Shown: positions 19,548 to 29,401, numbered from the stretch's first letter. The stretch: DNA of 64,000 bases from Sulfurovum sp. (GCA_030949325.1 JAUZSQ010000084.1:1-64000); one strand, 5' to 3'. Notes: generated by a model not told the origin, from the sequence alone. A program made the numbers and translations.

Positions 19548-19893
19548 TTAGAAAGAAACTTGTGAACCACCATAAGTACCAGAAATAGCTGCGTTACCAT
19601 AACCACCATTACCTGAAACTGTATATAGAAAGTTTACAGTATCATCAGTTACCATCGTAGTATCATCAGCATTAAGACAAGGGGCTACTGCAATTGTAGT
19701 TTTCAGTGCTGTTGCTGTATATTCTGCGAGAGCTGTTGTTAAACAAGTTGCCATATTTGCTTTTTTCTGCTACAAACTTAGCATCATCTCTTGTTGCTGC
19801 TAGTTTAGGGATGGCTACTGCTGCCAAAATACCGATAATTACGATTACGAAAATTAATTCTATCATTGTAAATCCACGTCTCATGTTATTCAT
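19548..19893 (-). CDS. Type IV pilin-like / pseudopilin (frameshifted)
   Basis: Prepilin with leader MRRGFTMIELIFVIVIIGILAAVAIPKLAATRDDAKFVAEK. The frame slips in the run of A residues near 19760-19766; removing one base gives AEKANMATCLTTALAEYTATALKTT and the Gly-rich end GGYGNAAISGTYGGSQVSF. One Cys pair (ATCLTT, APCLNA) probably forms a disulfide. It is a paralogue of 10720-11068. The upstream CAGGAG and flanking bases are also the same in both, so the duplicated unit includes the translation start. Confidence 0.82.
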
Positions 19894-19997
19894 GATAAAC
19901 TCCTGAAAATTTTAGTGTCAATTCATTAATTGACCTATTCAGAGTATAATACCTTTTACCTTAAACCTTTATTATAGATAGACAAAGTTATCTATAT

Positions 19998-20219
19998 TTA
20001 TAAGCCATCTAGGGTATCGATGAGTAATTCTATCTCATCTTCGTGTGAGGAGGTTTGTTTGGCTAGGTGTAAATAGGCTTTGAGTAGCTTCTCGGCTTTG
20101 TTGTCTGTATTGAAATTGATACCTGAGGCTGTCAAGTCTTGCATGACAAACTCTGCAAATTCTTCTTCTAGTTTAATCTCATAGCGTGTGCCTGATATGG
20201 TGAGTCCTACAGTGGTCAT
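19998..20219 (-). CDS. Conserved small protein, unknown function
   Basis: A 73-residue acidic protein beginning MTTVGLTISGTRYEIKLEEEFAEFV, apparently a beta-hairpin followed by helices. It sits 34 bp downstream of a coiled-coil gene and the pair is divergent from uvrB. The hairpin-helix plus coiled-coil pairing recalls the ZapA/ZapB type of small division proteins, but I see no decisive motif. AAAGGA-type ribosome site precedes the ATG. Confidence 0.6.
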   Translation of the reverse strand: MTTVGLTISGTRYEIKLEEEFAEFVMQDLTASGINFNTDNKAEKLLKAYLHLAKQTSSHEDEIELLIDTLDGL

Positions 20220-20253
20220 AAAGGTTCCTTTTGTTATATATAATGTAAGTACA

Positions 20254-20493
20254 CTATTCTAAAATAGATTCTACTTGAATGATGATTTTTTCTATCTCTT
20301 CATCTTTCTCTTCGAGTTCGGCTGTCAAGGCATGGACTTGTTCTTGAAGTGCTGTGTATTCTTTGGTATGGTTTTCTTTGGATTTGAGCAAAGATTCATA
20401 TTCTACTTTTAACTTGGTATTTTCGTCTTTGAGTATATTATGGTCTTTTTGCCATTGTAGTATTTTTGCTTGTAGTTTTTCTAATGCAGACAT
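20254..20493 (-). CDS. Small coiled-coil protein
   Basis: A 79-residue protein that is almost entirely heptad-patterned helix (LEKLQAKILQWQKDHNIL through LTAELEEKDEEIEKIII). It resembles ZapB-like coiled coils in size and composition, but the family cannot be fixed from sequence alone. It is divergent from uvrB with a short shared promoter region (20494-20565) that includes TATAAT at about 20531-20536 on the + strand. Confidence 0.62.
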   Translation of the reverse strand: MSALEKLQAKILQWQKDHNILKDENTKLKVEYESLLKSKENHTKEYTALQEQVHALTAELEEKDEEIEKIIIQVESILE

Positions 20494-20565
20494 CTATGAC
20501 TCCCGATACTCAATAATTTTAATTGCTATGATATAATAGCAAAAATTCTTAAAAATGGAGATATT

Positions 20566-22539
20566 TTGCCAAACTTTAGAGTATCAAGTCCATATAAACC
20601 AGCAGGTGACCAACCTCAGGCGATAAAGAATCTCTCTGAGTCTATTATGAAAGGCAATACCTATCAGACGCTCTTGGGTGTTACAGGCTCAGGCAAGACC
20701 TATACCATGGCAAAAGTGATAGAAAATACCAAAAAGCCCACCCTCATTATGACACACAACAAAACCCTAGCTGCACAACTCTATTCAGAGTTTAAAAGCT
20801 TTTTTCCCACTCACCATGTAGAATACTTCATTAGCTACTACGATTACTATCAACCTGAAGCGTATCTGCCTCGTCAAGATTTGTTTATAGAGAAGGATTC
20901 TTCTATCAATCAAGAGCTAGAGCGTCTGCGTTTGAGTACGACGGCCTCTTTGCTCATGCACGAAGATGTGATTGTCATCGCTTCGGTGTCTGCGAATTAT
21001 GGTCTAGGCTCACCCGAAGACTATCGTTCGGTAGTACAAGACCTTGTTGTAGGAGAAGAATACAATCAAAAGGCATTGCTTTTACGCTTTGTCGATATGG
21101 GATACAAGCGTAATGATGACTTCTTTGACCGTGGTCACTTTAGGGTCAATGGAGAGGTCATAGACATTTATCCTGCCTATGCCCAAGAGTTTGCTACGCG
21201 TATAGAGTTTTTTGGCGATGAGATAGAAGACATCTATACCTTTGATACCCTCACAGGGCAAAAGCAAGAAAGTATGAAGAAAGAGACTATCTACGCAGCC
21301 AATCAATTTATCGTAAGCAAAGAGAAACTTGCCTTAGCCGTCAAACGTATAGAAGAAGAGCTAGATTCTCGTCTAGCTTACTATCAAAAGCATGACCGTA
21401 TGCTAGAATATAACCGTATCAAACAGCGTACAGAGTTTGACCTAGAAATGATAGAAGCTACAGGAATGTGTAAGGGTATAGAAAACTATTCACGCCATCT
21501 CACAGGCAAAAAAGCAGGAGAAACCCCCTTTTCTATGATGGATTATTTTGAAGTAATGCATGATGATTATCTCGTCATCGTCGATGAATCTCATGTGAGT
21601 TTACCACAATTTAGAGGGATGTACGCAGGAGACAGAAGCCGTAAAGAAGTACTTGTAGAACATGGCTTTAGACTGCCCTCTGCACTAGACAATAGACCAT
21701 TGATGTTTCCTGAATACATTGACAAAGCCCCCCATTATCTCTTCGTCTCTGCTACACCCAATGCGCTAGAACTTGAACTCTCTTCTGTCGTAGCAGAACA
21801 AGTCGTACGCCCTACAGGACTGCTAGACCCTCCCATAGAAGTCATAGACTCTACCTACCAAGTAGAAAACCTACACGACCGTATGAAGCCCATCATTGCC
21901 AAGGGCGAACGCATACTCATTACCGTACTGACCAAAAAAATGTCCGAGGAGCTTAGTACCTATTATAATGACCTAGGACTCAAATGTCGGCACATGCACT
22001 CTGATATGGACGCGATAGAACGTAACCAAACCATACGCTCTTTGCGTTTGGGTGAGTTTGATATACTCATAGGCATTAACCTACTTAGAGAAGGTCTTGA
22101 TTTGCCAGAGGTGAGTCTTGTAGCCATACTTGATGCTGACAAAGAAGGATTTTTACGTTCTAAGACGGCACTCATCCAAACCTCTGGACGGGCTGCGCGT
22201 AATGCCAATGGTAGGGTACTCATGTATGCCAAAAAAGTCACCGATTCGATGGCATTTACCATAGAGACTACCACGCTCAGACGAGAAAAACAAATGGCGT
22301 ACAATACTTTACATAATATTACACCTACGACTACATTGCGTGACCTTGATACCAATCTCAAAGTCGAAGATACATCCGAACTCTATAACAAAGGAAGCAA
22401 ACTAGACAAAATGCCTAAAGTAGAACGCCAACAATTGGTCAAGCTACTCAAAGCCAAAATGTTATCGGCTGCAAAAAGTTTGGACTTTGAAGAAGCAGCA
22501 CGATTGCGTGATGAGATAGCTACGGTCAAAAAATTGTAA
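20566..22539 (+). CDS. uvrB: Excinuclease ABC subunit B
   Basis: A 657-residue DNA damage-recognition helicase of nucleotide excision repair. It has Walker [15 protein letters not shown], the beta-hairpin region [26 protein letters not shown] (DEAD-like), the helicase C domain ([21 protein letters not shown]) and a C-terminal UVR motif ([25 protein letters not shown]). The start is TTG at 20566 with GGAG upstream. Full length for the family. Confidence 0.96.
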   Translation: MPNFRVSSPYKPAGDQPQAIKNLSESIMKGNTYQTLLGVTGSGKTYTMAKVIENTKKPTLIMTHNKTLAAQLYSEFKSFFPTHHVEYFISYYDYYQPEAYLPRQDLFIEKDSSINQELERLRLSTTASLLMHEDVIVIASVSANYGLGSPEDYRSVVQDLVVGEEYNQKALLLRFVDMGYKRNDDFFDRGHFRVNGEVIDIYPAYAQEFATRIEFFGDEIEDIYTFDTLTGQKQESMKKETIYAANQFIVSKEKLALAVKRIEEELDSRLAYYQKHDRMLEYNRIKQRTEFDLEMIEATGMCKGIENYSRHLTGKKAGETPFSMMDYFEVMHDDYLVIVDESHVSLPQFRGMYAGDRSRKEVLVEHGFRLPSALDNRPLMFPEYIDKAPHYLFVSATPNALELELSSVVAEQVVRPTGLLDPPIEVIDSTYQVENLHDRMKPIIAKGERILITVLTKKMSEELSTYYNDLGLKCRHMHSDMDAIERNQTIRSLRLGEFDILIGINLLREGLDLPEVSLVAILDADKEGFLRSKTALIQTSGRAARNANGRVLMYAKKVTDSMAFTIETTTLRREKQMAYNTLHNITPTTTLRDLDTNLKVEDTSELYNKGSKLDKMPKVERQQLVKLLKAKMLSAAKSLDFEEAARLRDEIATVKKL

Positions 22540-22588
22540 CTCTTCTATGCTATAATATATAAAATTTCTTTCTCAAGGCTACGAACCT

Positions 22589-24677
22589 ATGATGCATGAC
22601 CTCAATGACGCTCAACTTTATTTCAACCGTGAACTCTCATGGCTTCAATTTAATTCACGCGTACTCGCACAAGCACTCGATGCTACCCTTCCCCCTTTGG
22701 AACGTCTGAAGTTTCTTGCTATCTATGGTACAAATTTGGATGAATTTTATATGATTCGGGTCGCAGGACTCAAAGCCCTCTATAAAGCAGGTATCCAAGA
22801 AATAGCTGCCGACAAACTCACCCCCAAAGAACAACTCCAACAAATACGCACCTACTTACACAAAGAGCATCAAGTCTTGGAACGCTGTTATACGGATATT
22901 ATCTCTGCTTTACATGAGAAGTCTGTCCATGTCAAAAACTATGAAGCCCTAAGCACAGAAGAGCAAGTAGAAGTAAGAGAACGCTTTTTCAATGAAATTT
23001 ATCCTGTAATTATCCCCATTGCCGTCGATGCCACGCATCCTTTCCCTCGTCTGAATAACCTAAGCTTCGGTTTGGCAATGACGCTTAGAGATGACTCACA
23101 AAACATCAAGCATGGACTGATTCGTATTCCTCGTATCTTGCCTAGATTTTTACAAATGGCTGATACCTTTATCCCTATAGAATCTGTGGTTGAGCATTTT
23201 GCATCAGAACTGTTCCCAGGGTTTACCAAGATAGCCTCTACGCCGTTTAGGGTGACGCGTAATGCTGATATAGCCATAGAAGAGGAAGAAGCTGATGATT
23301 TCTTGGAGATACTTCAAGAAGGACTTCGTTCACGAAACAAAGGCTCACTCATTCGCCTAGAACTCATCAAAGGAGCAGACAAAAAGCTCATTGACTTTCT
23401 ACTCTCTCATCTGAACCTTGATACCAAAGATATTTATACTTACAAAGATGTGCCTTTGCATCTTGGGAGTTTGTGGCAAATTGTAGCAGACCCTGCCCTA
23501 GCACACCTTGTTTATCCAGCATTTAATCCCAAAATCCTGCCTCCCCTAGACAGCGAAAATATTTTTGATGCGATGGACAAGCAAGATATATTGCTCTATC
23601 ATCCTTTTGATAGCTTTGAGCCTGTGATACAGTTTATCAAACAAGCAGCAGCTGACCCTGAGACTCTAGCCATACGCATGACTCTCTATCGTGCAGGACA
23701 AAAGTCTCCTATCGTCAAAGCACTGATTGACGCAGTACAAGATGGCAAACAAGTGATGGTACTCGTAGAACTCAAAGCACGGTTCGATGAAGAAAACAAC
23801 CTACGTTGGGCAAAAGCACTAGAAGAAGCAGGAGTCCATGTAGTCTATGGCATACCAGGACTCAAAGTCCATGCCAAGATTGCACAAGTCATCAAACGCA
23901 AGGCAAACAAGCTCAAAAGCTATGTACATCTAGCTACAGGAAATTACAATGCAGGTACAGCCAAAATCTATACGGATATGTCGTATTTTACTTCCAAAGA
24001 AATCTTTGGGAAAGATGCCACGCATTTCTTTCACTTTTTGACAGGATTTTCTACCCATACCAAACTCGATAGTATCTTTATGGCACCCAAGCAGATTAAA
24101 CCCAAGCTTCTCAAACTCATAGAAAAAGAATCTAGCTACAAAGTACAGGGGCATATTATCCTCAAAGCCAATTCTTTGGTAGATAAGGACATTATCAAAG
24201 CCCTCTACCAAGCCTCACAACAAGGCTGTAAAATCGACCTCATCATACGAGGGATTTGCTGTCTCAAACCTCAGGTAGCAGGAATTAGTGACAATATCAC
24301 TGTCTCTTCTTTGATAGGAAAATACCTCGAACATGCTAGAGTGTATTATTTTAAGCATGATAAAGTACAATCGTATATCTCTTCAGCAGACCTCATGCCT
24401 AGAAATCTTGTACGCCGTGTAGAGCTAATGACCCCTATTTTGGATGAGCCATTGAGCCAAAAAAATAGAACAGATTCTCACACTACAACTCAGCGACAAT
24501 ACCCTACGCTGGGAACTCCAAGCTGATGGGAACTATACAAAGATACCACTACTAGGCAAAAAAATCAATAGCCATGATATTTTGGAAAATCATGTAAGTA
24601 AAATACATGACAAAAGCAAAAAAGAAACCCCAGACTACCTAAGCCGTTTGGCAAACAAACTACTCAAAGACTCATAA
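22589..24677 (+). CDS. ppk: Polyphosphate kinase (frameshifted near the C-terminus)
   Basis: Reversibly makes polyphosphate from ATP. It starts YFNRELSWLQFNSRVLAQA; catalytic-region motifs include YHPFDSFEPVIQFI, RMTLYRAGQKSPIVKAL, GIPGLKVHAKI (phospho-His region) and LATGNYNAGTAKIYTD. The frame breaks at the seven A at 24459-24465 after ILDEPLSQK. With one A fewer the protein continues IEQILTLQLSDNTLRWEL and ends LANKLLKDS at 24677, the expected family length of about 695 residues. Confidence 0.92.
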
Positions 24678-24699
24678 ATCAGAATACAAGGAAAAAACA

Positions 24700-25224
24700 A
24701 TGTTATTACACTTTAAAGAATGGACACCCACACTAGGACCCAACGCATGGGTAGCCCAAGGGGCATCGGTCATCGGACGTACCAATATCGGTGAAGACTC
24801 TGCGATATGGTTTGGCTGTGTCGTGCGTGGAGATGTACATTATATCTCTATTGGCGACCGAAGCAATATCCAAGACCTCAGCATGATTCACGTCACCCAT
24901 CACAAAAAAGCCGATATGAGCGATGGCAATCCGACTATTATAGGCAATGATGTCACGGTAGGGCATAGAGTCATGCTTCATGGCTGTACTATAGAAGATG
25001 CTTGTCTCATCGGTATGTCTGCTACGATACTTGATGGTGCTAGAATAGGCAAAGAGTCTATTGTAGGTGCATCTTCGTTGGTCACCAAAAACAAAGTCTT
25101 TCCTCCTAGAAGTCTCATCATGGGAAGCCCTGCTAAAGTCGTACGTTCACTCACAGATGCAGAAGTAGAAGAACTCTATGCCTCTGCTTCACGCTATGTA
25201 GCGTTTAAAAATGAATATCTCTAA
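24700..25224 (+). CDS. Gamma-carbonic anhydrase-like hexapeptide protein (YrdA/PaaY type)
   Basis: A 174-residue left-handed beta-helix protein. The motifs WFGCVVRGDVHYISIGDRSNIQD, MIHVTHH and VTVGHRVMLHGC carry the three metal-binding His residues of the gamma-class carbonic anhydrase fold. Many such proteins have no measured activity, so the role (CO2/bicarbonate balance or cofactor chemistry) is inferred. It is preceded by AAGGA at 24688 and lies 22 bp after ppk. Confidence 0.87.
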   Translation: MLLHFKEWTPTLGPNAWVAQGASVIGRTNIGEDSAIWFGCVVRGDVHYISIGDRSNIQDLSMIHVTHHKKADMSDGNPTIIGNDVTVGHRVMLHGCTIEDACLIGMSATILDGARIGKESIVGASSLVTKNKVFPPRSLIMGSPAKVVRSLTDAEVEELYASASRYVAFKNEYL

Positions 25225-25233
25225 GGATATACT

Positions 25234-25885
25234 ATGATACAAATTATCGGCAAAAGCTTCAAAGATATTTTTTCTCTTAGCGTACTAGTTTTTGTACTCA
25301 AGGTAACCCTGATTTCCCTAGCCATTAGTGTGAGCATACTGTGGCTATTTGGGGCAAATGTCAATAGCTTTATTGCTTCTTATCTCTCCTTCATACCGTG
25401 GGAATGGCTACAAACAACAGGAGCTTCCGTGGTCTCTATGACGATGATTTATATGATATTTATTATGATGATTTCTATTGTAACCTCTTTTATGGTAGAA
25501 CCCTTACTCATCAAACTCGCACAAAAGCATTACCCACACATCCCCGTAGTAGGAAGCCCAAAGATAAGTACCTCCATCTGGATAAGTCTCAAATCTTCTT
25601 TCGTCTTCTTATTGATATTTTTCTTTACCTTTCCTCTCATGTTTATCCCCTTACTAGGGGCTGTCTACATGCTATGGCTTTGGTCAATCTTGCTCAAAAA
25701 GCCTGCACTCTATGATGTCAGTAGCCTCTTTATCCAAAATAGCCCAAAATGTCACCAAAAAGAAATCAACGATGTTAGCCATGATAGCCTCAGGATTCAA
25801 CTATATCCCCATACTCAATGTCTTTGCTGCTGTCTTCGCACAGATTTTGTTTTTACACCATATTTTGGGTGAAGAGGAAGTTTAG
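25234..25885 (+). CDS. EI24-domain inner membrane protein (frameshifted)
   Basis: A membrane protein of about 216 residues with four or more helices, of the EI24/CysZ-like family common in Campylobacterota. LLIKLAQKHYP and a PLMFIPLLGAVYMLWLW segment match the family pattern. The frame slips near 25755 (CAAAAAGAAATC); in the next frame it continues STMLAMIASGFNYIPILNVFAAVFAQILFLHH and stops at 25885. Transport function is inferred only. Confidence 0.7.
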
Positions 25886-25937
25886 GACTCTTTCTTCTTC
25901 TCAACCTCCATTTTATTATGGCTTAACCTTTCGGTTA

Positions 25938-25964
25938 CTCATTCTCATTTTGGCGAAGGTATTG
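25938..25964. repeat. Fragment of MITE-like element (right end)
   Basis: The stretch ending TTTTGGCGAAGGTATTG matches the right terminal repeat of the element family described at 25969, but no matching left half is seen. It lies immediately before the full copy and may be the residue of a nested or deleted copy. Confidence 0.55.
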
Positions 25965-25968
25965 AAAG

Positions 25969-26087
25969 CAATACCTTAGCCAATCTGATATCTTTACTGA
26001 AGAGTAGACTATTTTCTTCTTCTCTAGCCCCATTTACGGGGTTTGAACTTTTCAAAATATGCTCATTTTCATTTTACGAAGGCATTG
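25969..26087 (+). repeat. MITE-like element, copy A
   Basis: A 119-bp element bounded by inverted ends CAATACCTTAGCCAA (left) and TTTTACGAAGGCATTG (right, imperfect). Its internal sequence matches copy B (34657-34777) in inverted orientation for nearly the whole length. It encodes no protein. Terminal inverted repeats, uniform boundaries and dispersal fit a non-autonomous miniature element. The remaining 170 bp up to the IS200-type gene hold no convincing gene. Confidence 0.75.
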
Positions 26088-26230
26088 AAAGAGGTATGAA
26101 ACCTCTCCAAGTCCGAAATCTATCCGAACGGTCGAACAGGTCTACTATGCACCTACAAAGTAAAACCACATATGTTGATACTGAGTATGGTTCCAACCAC
26201 TATGCACAAAAGTACATAGCTGAGCGTAAC

Positions 26231-26756
26231 GGACTGAGAGTCCTACTGATTCACTCTCCTTATTCCAATATCATATTAGCTAAATCTTTATTTGATGGAT
26301 TTCTATGATGTTCAAGATACTCATTAACCATCTCTTGACTTACATTTCCCGTACTCCATGCTCCATATCCTATCGCCCAAAATGCTTTCCCAATATTGTT
26401 TTGATAGTTCTTTAAACTCTTCCTGTAACTTTCTTGAACTTCGTCCTTTTAACTTCTTTACTATATCACTCACTGACACTTTTGGAGGATACTCTATATG
26501 CATATGGACATGGTCTTTACTTACCACTCCCTTTAATATTCTAATATCTTCGGCATCACATATTTGTATAATTATCTCTCTGCATCGCTTTTGTATATCA
26601 CCTTTCAAAACTCCATACCTATATTTTGTTACCCATACTATATGTACTTGTATTTGGCTTATTGTGTGATTTCCATTTCTCATTCCACATTCTAACTTTT
26701 AACACATTCCTAGAAGCTAAAGCCTTGCACTAAAGTGCATAGTTTTGACTAGCGTG
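26231..26756 (-). mobile_element. IS200/IS605-family element (IS200 type)
   Basis: A minimal IS200-type element with one transposase gene and no tnpB. Hairpins lie near both ends: GGACT-gag-AGTCC at 26231-26243 and GCACT-aa-AGTGC at 26727-26738. The upstream boundary is taken at about 26756, where IS66 tnpC sequence resumes. Exact ends cannot be fixed by eye. The 5' part of the IS66 tnpC gene is absent on the far side, so a simple insertion does not explain the junction. Confidence 0.65.
26260..26683 (-). CDS. tnpA: IS200-type TnpA transposase (frameshifted)
   Basis: Y1 HUH single-strand transposase. The start NGNHTISQIQVHIVWVTKYRY, the HUH motif DHVHMHIEYPP and LKGRSSRKLQEEF are typical. 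The frame breaks near 26380-26392 (TGGGAAAGCATTTTGGG). In another frame it continues WAIGYGAWSTGNVSQEMVNEYLEHH, which includes the catalytic Tyr region, to a stop at 26260. Two short homopolymers (GGG, TTTT) at the break suggest sequencing slips. Confidence 0.82.
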
Positions 26757-28206
26757 ACTAGGACAATAAATTACCTAAAAGAAAAGATAGATTACCTCAT
26801 ACGCCAACAATTTACCTCCAAAAGTGAAAAACTAAACCCTAACCAACCAAGTCTGTTCGAAGATACTAAAGAGACAATCGAAGTAATAGAAGATGAAGAG
26901 ATTGAAATAACATTTAAACGAAAGAAAGGTGGAAGAACTTCACCACCTAAAGAGTTACCAAGAGTAAGAGTAGAACACGATATAGGTGATGAAGAGAAAG
27001 TGTGTAGTTGTGGTGACACAATGCATAGAGTAAAAGAGATAATATCAGAACAATACGATATCGTACCTGCAAAGTTCCAAGTCATAGAAAATGTTCGGTT
27101 CGTATATGGCTGTAGATGTGGAGAAAAACCAGTGACCACAGCATTAGCCCCATTCATACTCCCAAAGACACAAGTAACTGCTTCATTCTTAGCAACTATT
27201 GCCGTACAAAAATTTGAAGATGCATTGCCACTGTATGAGACAAGCCAAAATATTTAAAAATAGATTTGGGGTTCCATTTAGTGATACTACACTCTCCAAT
27301 TGGATGATAAAAGCTTCTGAGAAACTCAAACCTTTTAAGCAGAGACTTAAAGAGAGACTCTTAGAGAATGAATATATACAAGCAGATGAGACTACACTAC
27401 AAGTGGTGAATGCACACAAAAGCAAAGCAACGAAGAAATCCTATATATGGCTAGGTGTAGGAATGGATAAATATAAAGTAGTCTATATGCACTATGCCAA
27501 CAATAGAAGTGCCGTAGTAGCCTCTGAACTCTTTAAAGGTTTTAATGGCTATCTCCAAACAGATGGATATGCTGGATATAATGCTACAGTCCAAACAAAT
27601 GATATGACACATTTAGCGTGTTGGGCTCACGCGAGGAGAAAGTTTGCAGATATAGTCAAATCAGGAGTCAGTGACCTAGAAAGTAAGCGTTATGCACAAG
27701 AAGCCATAATACTTATACAAAAACTCTATAAAATAGAAAGAGAAATCAAAGATGACCCTCCTGATAAAAAACTACTCATCAGAAAAGAGAAATCTCAAGC
27801 TATCATCAACACCATAAGAGAATGGATTAACACAAAGTTCTATAAAGCACAAGAACTTGCTGGGGCTATTGCTAAAGCATTTGTGTATCTTAATAATCAA
27901 TTTGCTAAGTTAGAAGTCTATCTCACCGATGGCAGACTCAATATAGATAACAATGGAGCAGAGAACCATATAAGACCTATGGTACTTGGTAGGAAGAATT
28001 GGTTATTTGCTACATCTGTTAAAGGTGCTGAGGCTATTGCTACTTGGTATACTATTATTGAAACTGCAAAGGCGAATGGATTGGAACCATATCACTATTT
28101 GAAGTATCTTATGACTGAGTTTCCTTATTACCAAAGGGATGGTAGAGATATTGAAGCGTTGTTACCTTGGAATGTAAGTGATGATGGGGTAGTTAGGATT
28201 TCTTAG
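26757..28206 (+). pseudogene. tnpC: IS66 TnpC transposase, truncated and frameshifted
   Basis: The N-terminal remnant starts inside the coiled-coil region (YLKEKIDYLIRQQFTSKSEKL). A zinc-binding region follows (CSCGDTMHRVKE, YGCRCGEKP). A single extra G near 27226 shifts the frame in ALPLYETS; after it the frame is open from AKIFKNRFG to the end. The DDE region includes QADETTLQV, QTDGYAGYN, CWAHARRKF and NGAENHIRPM. Comparison with copy 1 shows that the frame there is continuous (LYRQAKIF), so the consensus transposase can be rebuilt from the two copies. Confidence 0.87.
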
Positions 28207-28234
28207 GGGTTGGTGGGGTTATTATGGGGGTTAC
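26757..28234 (+). mobile_element. IS66-family element, copy 2 (5' truncated)
   Basis: Second IS66 copy in the same orientation as copy 1. It ends in the identical GGGGGTTAC at 28234. The 5' part (tnpA, tnpB, start of tnpC and left terminus) is missing, replaced by the IS200-type element. The right end falls inside a probable DGR reverse transcriptase gene on the opposite strand. Confidence 0.87.
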
Positions 28235-28350
28235 TGTAAATGATATATATTTTCTATAAGATTGGCTTCAAAGTTTTGAGCGTTTAGCGTATTTCTTTTT
28301 CTTTTTGTACATCGTTTGTAGGCTTGATAAATCTCTATATAGTCAAACAT
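28231..28350 (-). pseudogene. DGR reverse transcriptase, N-terminal fragment cut by IS66
   Basis: A short frame from ATG at 28350, with AGGAAA six bases upstream, encodes 39 residues: MFDYIEIYQAYKRCTKRKR, then NTLNAQNFEANLIENIYHLQ. The pattern (AY-K-x4-KR, then F-x-x-NL-x-x-N-x-x-x-LQ) is that seen at the N-terminus of DGR-type reverse transcriptases. The frame stops exactly in the IS66 terminal GTAAC. The catalytic YxDD domain is absent here. It lies downstream of the template repeat, where DGR RT genes usually sit. Family call rests on a short stretch plus context. Confidence 0.72.
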
Positions 28351-28403
28351 TTGTTTCCTTTCTTAAATTATAAACGCTTTTGGACACAAGCTCTGTGGGT
28401 AAC

Positions 28404-28449
28404 GCTAAAGCATCACATCCGAATTTTCCTCGGACACGACGGCTTTAGC
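28404..28449. repeat. REP-like hairpin
   Basis: Inverted arms GCTAAAGC...TCCGA and TCGGA...GCTTTAGC, with the same core as the units at 29021-29177. Another half unit (AAAGCCATCACATCC) follows at about 28468-28482. Together these flank the RAYT gene 28494-29007 on its 3' side. Confidence 0.7.
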
Positions 28450-28493
28450 CTCGTCATAGCTAAGAATAAAGCCATCACATCCAAATAATAATA

Positions 28494-29007
28494 TTAATCA
28501 TATATACTGTAAAATCGTCTATCACTATCTTCTAAACCTGCTTTAATCGTATTATTTTCTATATATCTATAAACAACATCAAAGTGTTTTTTATCTCTAA
28601 TGCTTTTATCATAAAATGATTTTGCCCAAAACTGACCTTTTTGATTCAATTTTTTATTGATTTCAAAAAGCCAATCCACCCTTTAATTTTCGTATGGCTT
28701 CACTCAAAGGCATTGTCTCTTTAAAAAGAATATGTATATGATTTGGCATAATGCTAAAACATATCAGTTCAAAAAGTTTTTTATCTTGTTTACGGATATA
28801 CTCTTTTGATAACGCTAAAATACTGTTATTTAAATACCTACCATGAGAAGAACTATCTAAGTATTTATCTATTTGATATTGTTTATTATGGTTTTCTATT
28901 GGTAAATTCATCACTCTTTTTAGATATTCATCAAGACTGTCTTTTGTACGAAAAGTTAAAAATTGATAATATCCATAATTTGAGATATGTGGTAAATTTT
29001 TATACAA
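28494..29007 (-). CDS. REP-associated tyrosine transposase (RAYT), frameshifted
   Basis: Y1 transposase of the REP-associated group, about 171 residues. It begins LYKNLPHISNYGYYQFLTFRT, has the HUH motif NHIHILFKE and then LSEAIRKLKG. A one-base slip near 28668-28676 separates this from DWLFEINKKLNQKGQFWAKSFYDKSI, which holds a Tyr in the expected C-terminal position, and IENNTIKAGL. The start taken is TTG at 29007 with AAGGAG upstream, since the longer frame reads through REP repeats. REP hairpins flank it on both sides, and it lies between the DGR template repeat and RT. Confidence 0.8.
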
Positions 29008-29020
29008 AATACTCCTTTTT

Positions 29021-29177
29021 GGTGAGACTAAAGTCTCACATCCAATAACTTTCTCTTTCGGACACGATGGCTTTAGCCTCGTCTTGAGTAATGCTGAAGC
29101 ATCACATCCAATAATTTTCTCTTTCGGACATGATGGCTTTAGCCTCGTCTTCGGTGAGACTAAAGCCATCATGTCCG
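29021..29177. repeat. REP-like repeat cluster
   Basis: Three related units built on ACTAAAGCCATCA-CATCC and GGACA-GATGGCTTTAGCCTCGTC. The last is a perfect inverted repeat, arms CGGACATGATGGCTTTAG (29125-29142) and CTAAAGCCATCATGTCCG (29160-29177), with a 17-nt loop. It ends 15 bp from the template repeat. These are the probable mobile partners of the adjacent RAYT. Confidence 0.82.
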
Positions 29178-29192
29178 ATAATTTAATTATTA

Positions 29193-29327
29193 TCCTGCTC
29201 TCACACAACGAACATATTTACTATTGTTCTTATTGTTGTTGTTCGTATTACCATTGTTGAAATTCACATTCCAAGCATTGTTAGTATTACTCGCATTGCT
29301 AGTAGAACTCCAATAGTTGCTAGAGAT
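29193..29327 (-). repeat. DGR template repeat (TR)
   Basis: A 135-bp non-coding copy of the 3' end of the DUF1566 gene. On the minus strand it would read ISSNYWSSTSNAS...YVRCVRAG, with Asn (AAC/AAT) codons where the variable repeat has Tyr, Ser or Asp. Aligned at a constant offset of 676 bp with 29869-30003 it differs at 14 positions, all of them A in the TR coding strand (10 A-to-T, 3 A-to-G, 1 A-to-C). The AAY-rich codons and adenine-only differences define a DGR template. The spacer to avd (29328-29482) holds no gene; it contains one REP-like palindrome. Confidence 0.95.
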
Positions 29328-29401
29328 TAAGTTTTTCTCTTTAGCTTTTATAGTAAAAAGTGTTACTACAAAAGTGTCAAAGACTCTATACCACTAAACT
29401 A

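Noticed and set aside
21963-22361. Long antisense frame inside uvrB (and similar ones inside mraY, dnaB and miaB).
   Set aside because: These are mirror frames of strongly coding genes, with unlikely composition and no ribosome sites.
26096-26308. A 70-codon plus-strand frame.
   Set aside because: It overlaps the end of the IS200-type element, has no ribosome site and no protein-like pattern.
28404-29177. Repeated GGCTTTAGCCTCGTC/ACATCC units looked at first like a CRISPR array.
   Set aside because: Units are palindromic, irregularly spaced, in both orientations and flank a RAYT gene; there are no uniform repeats with unique spacers and no cas genes.
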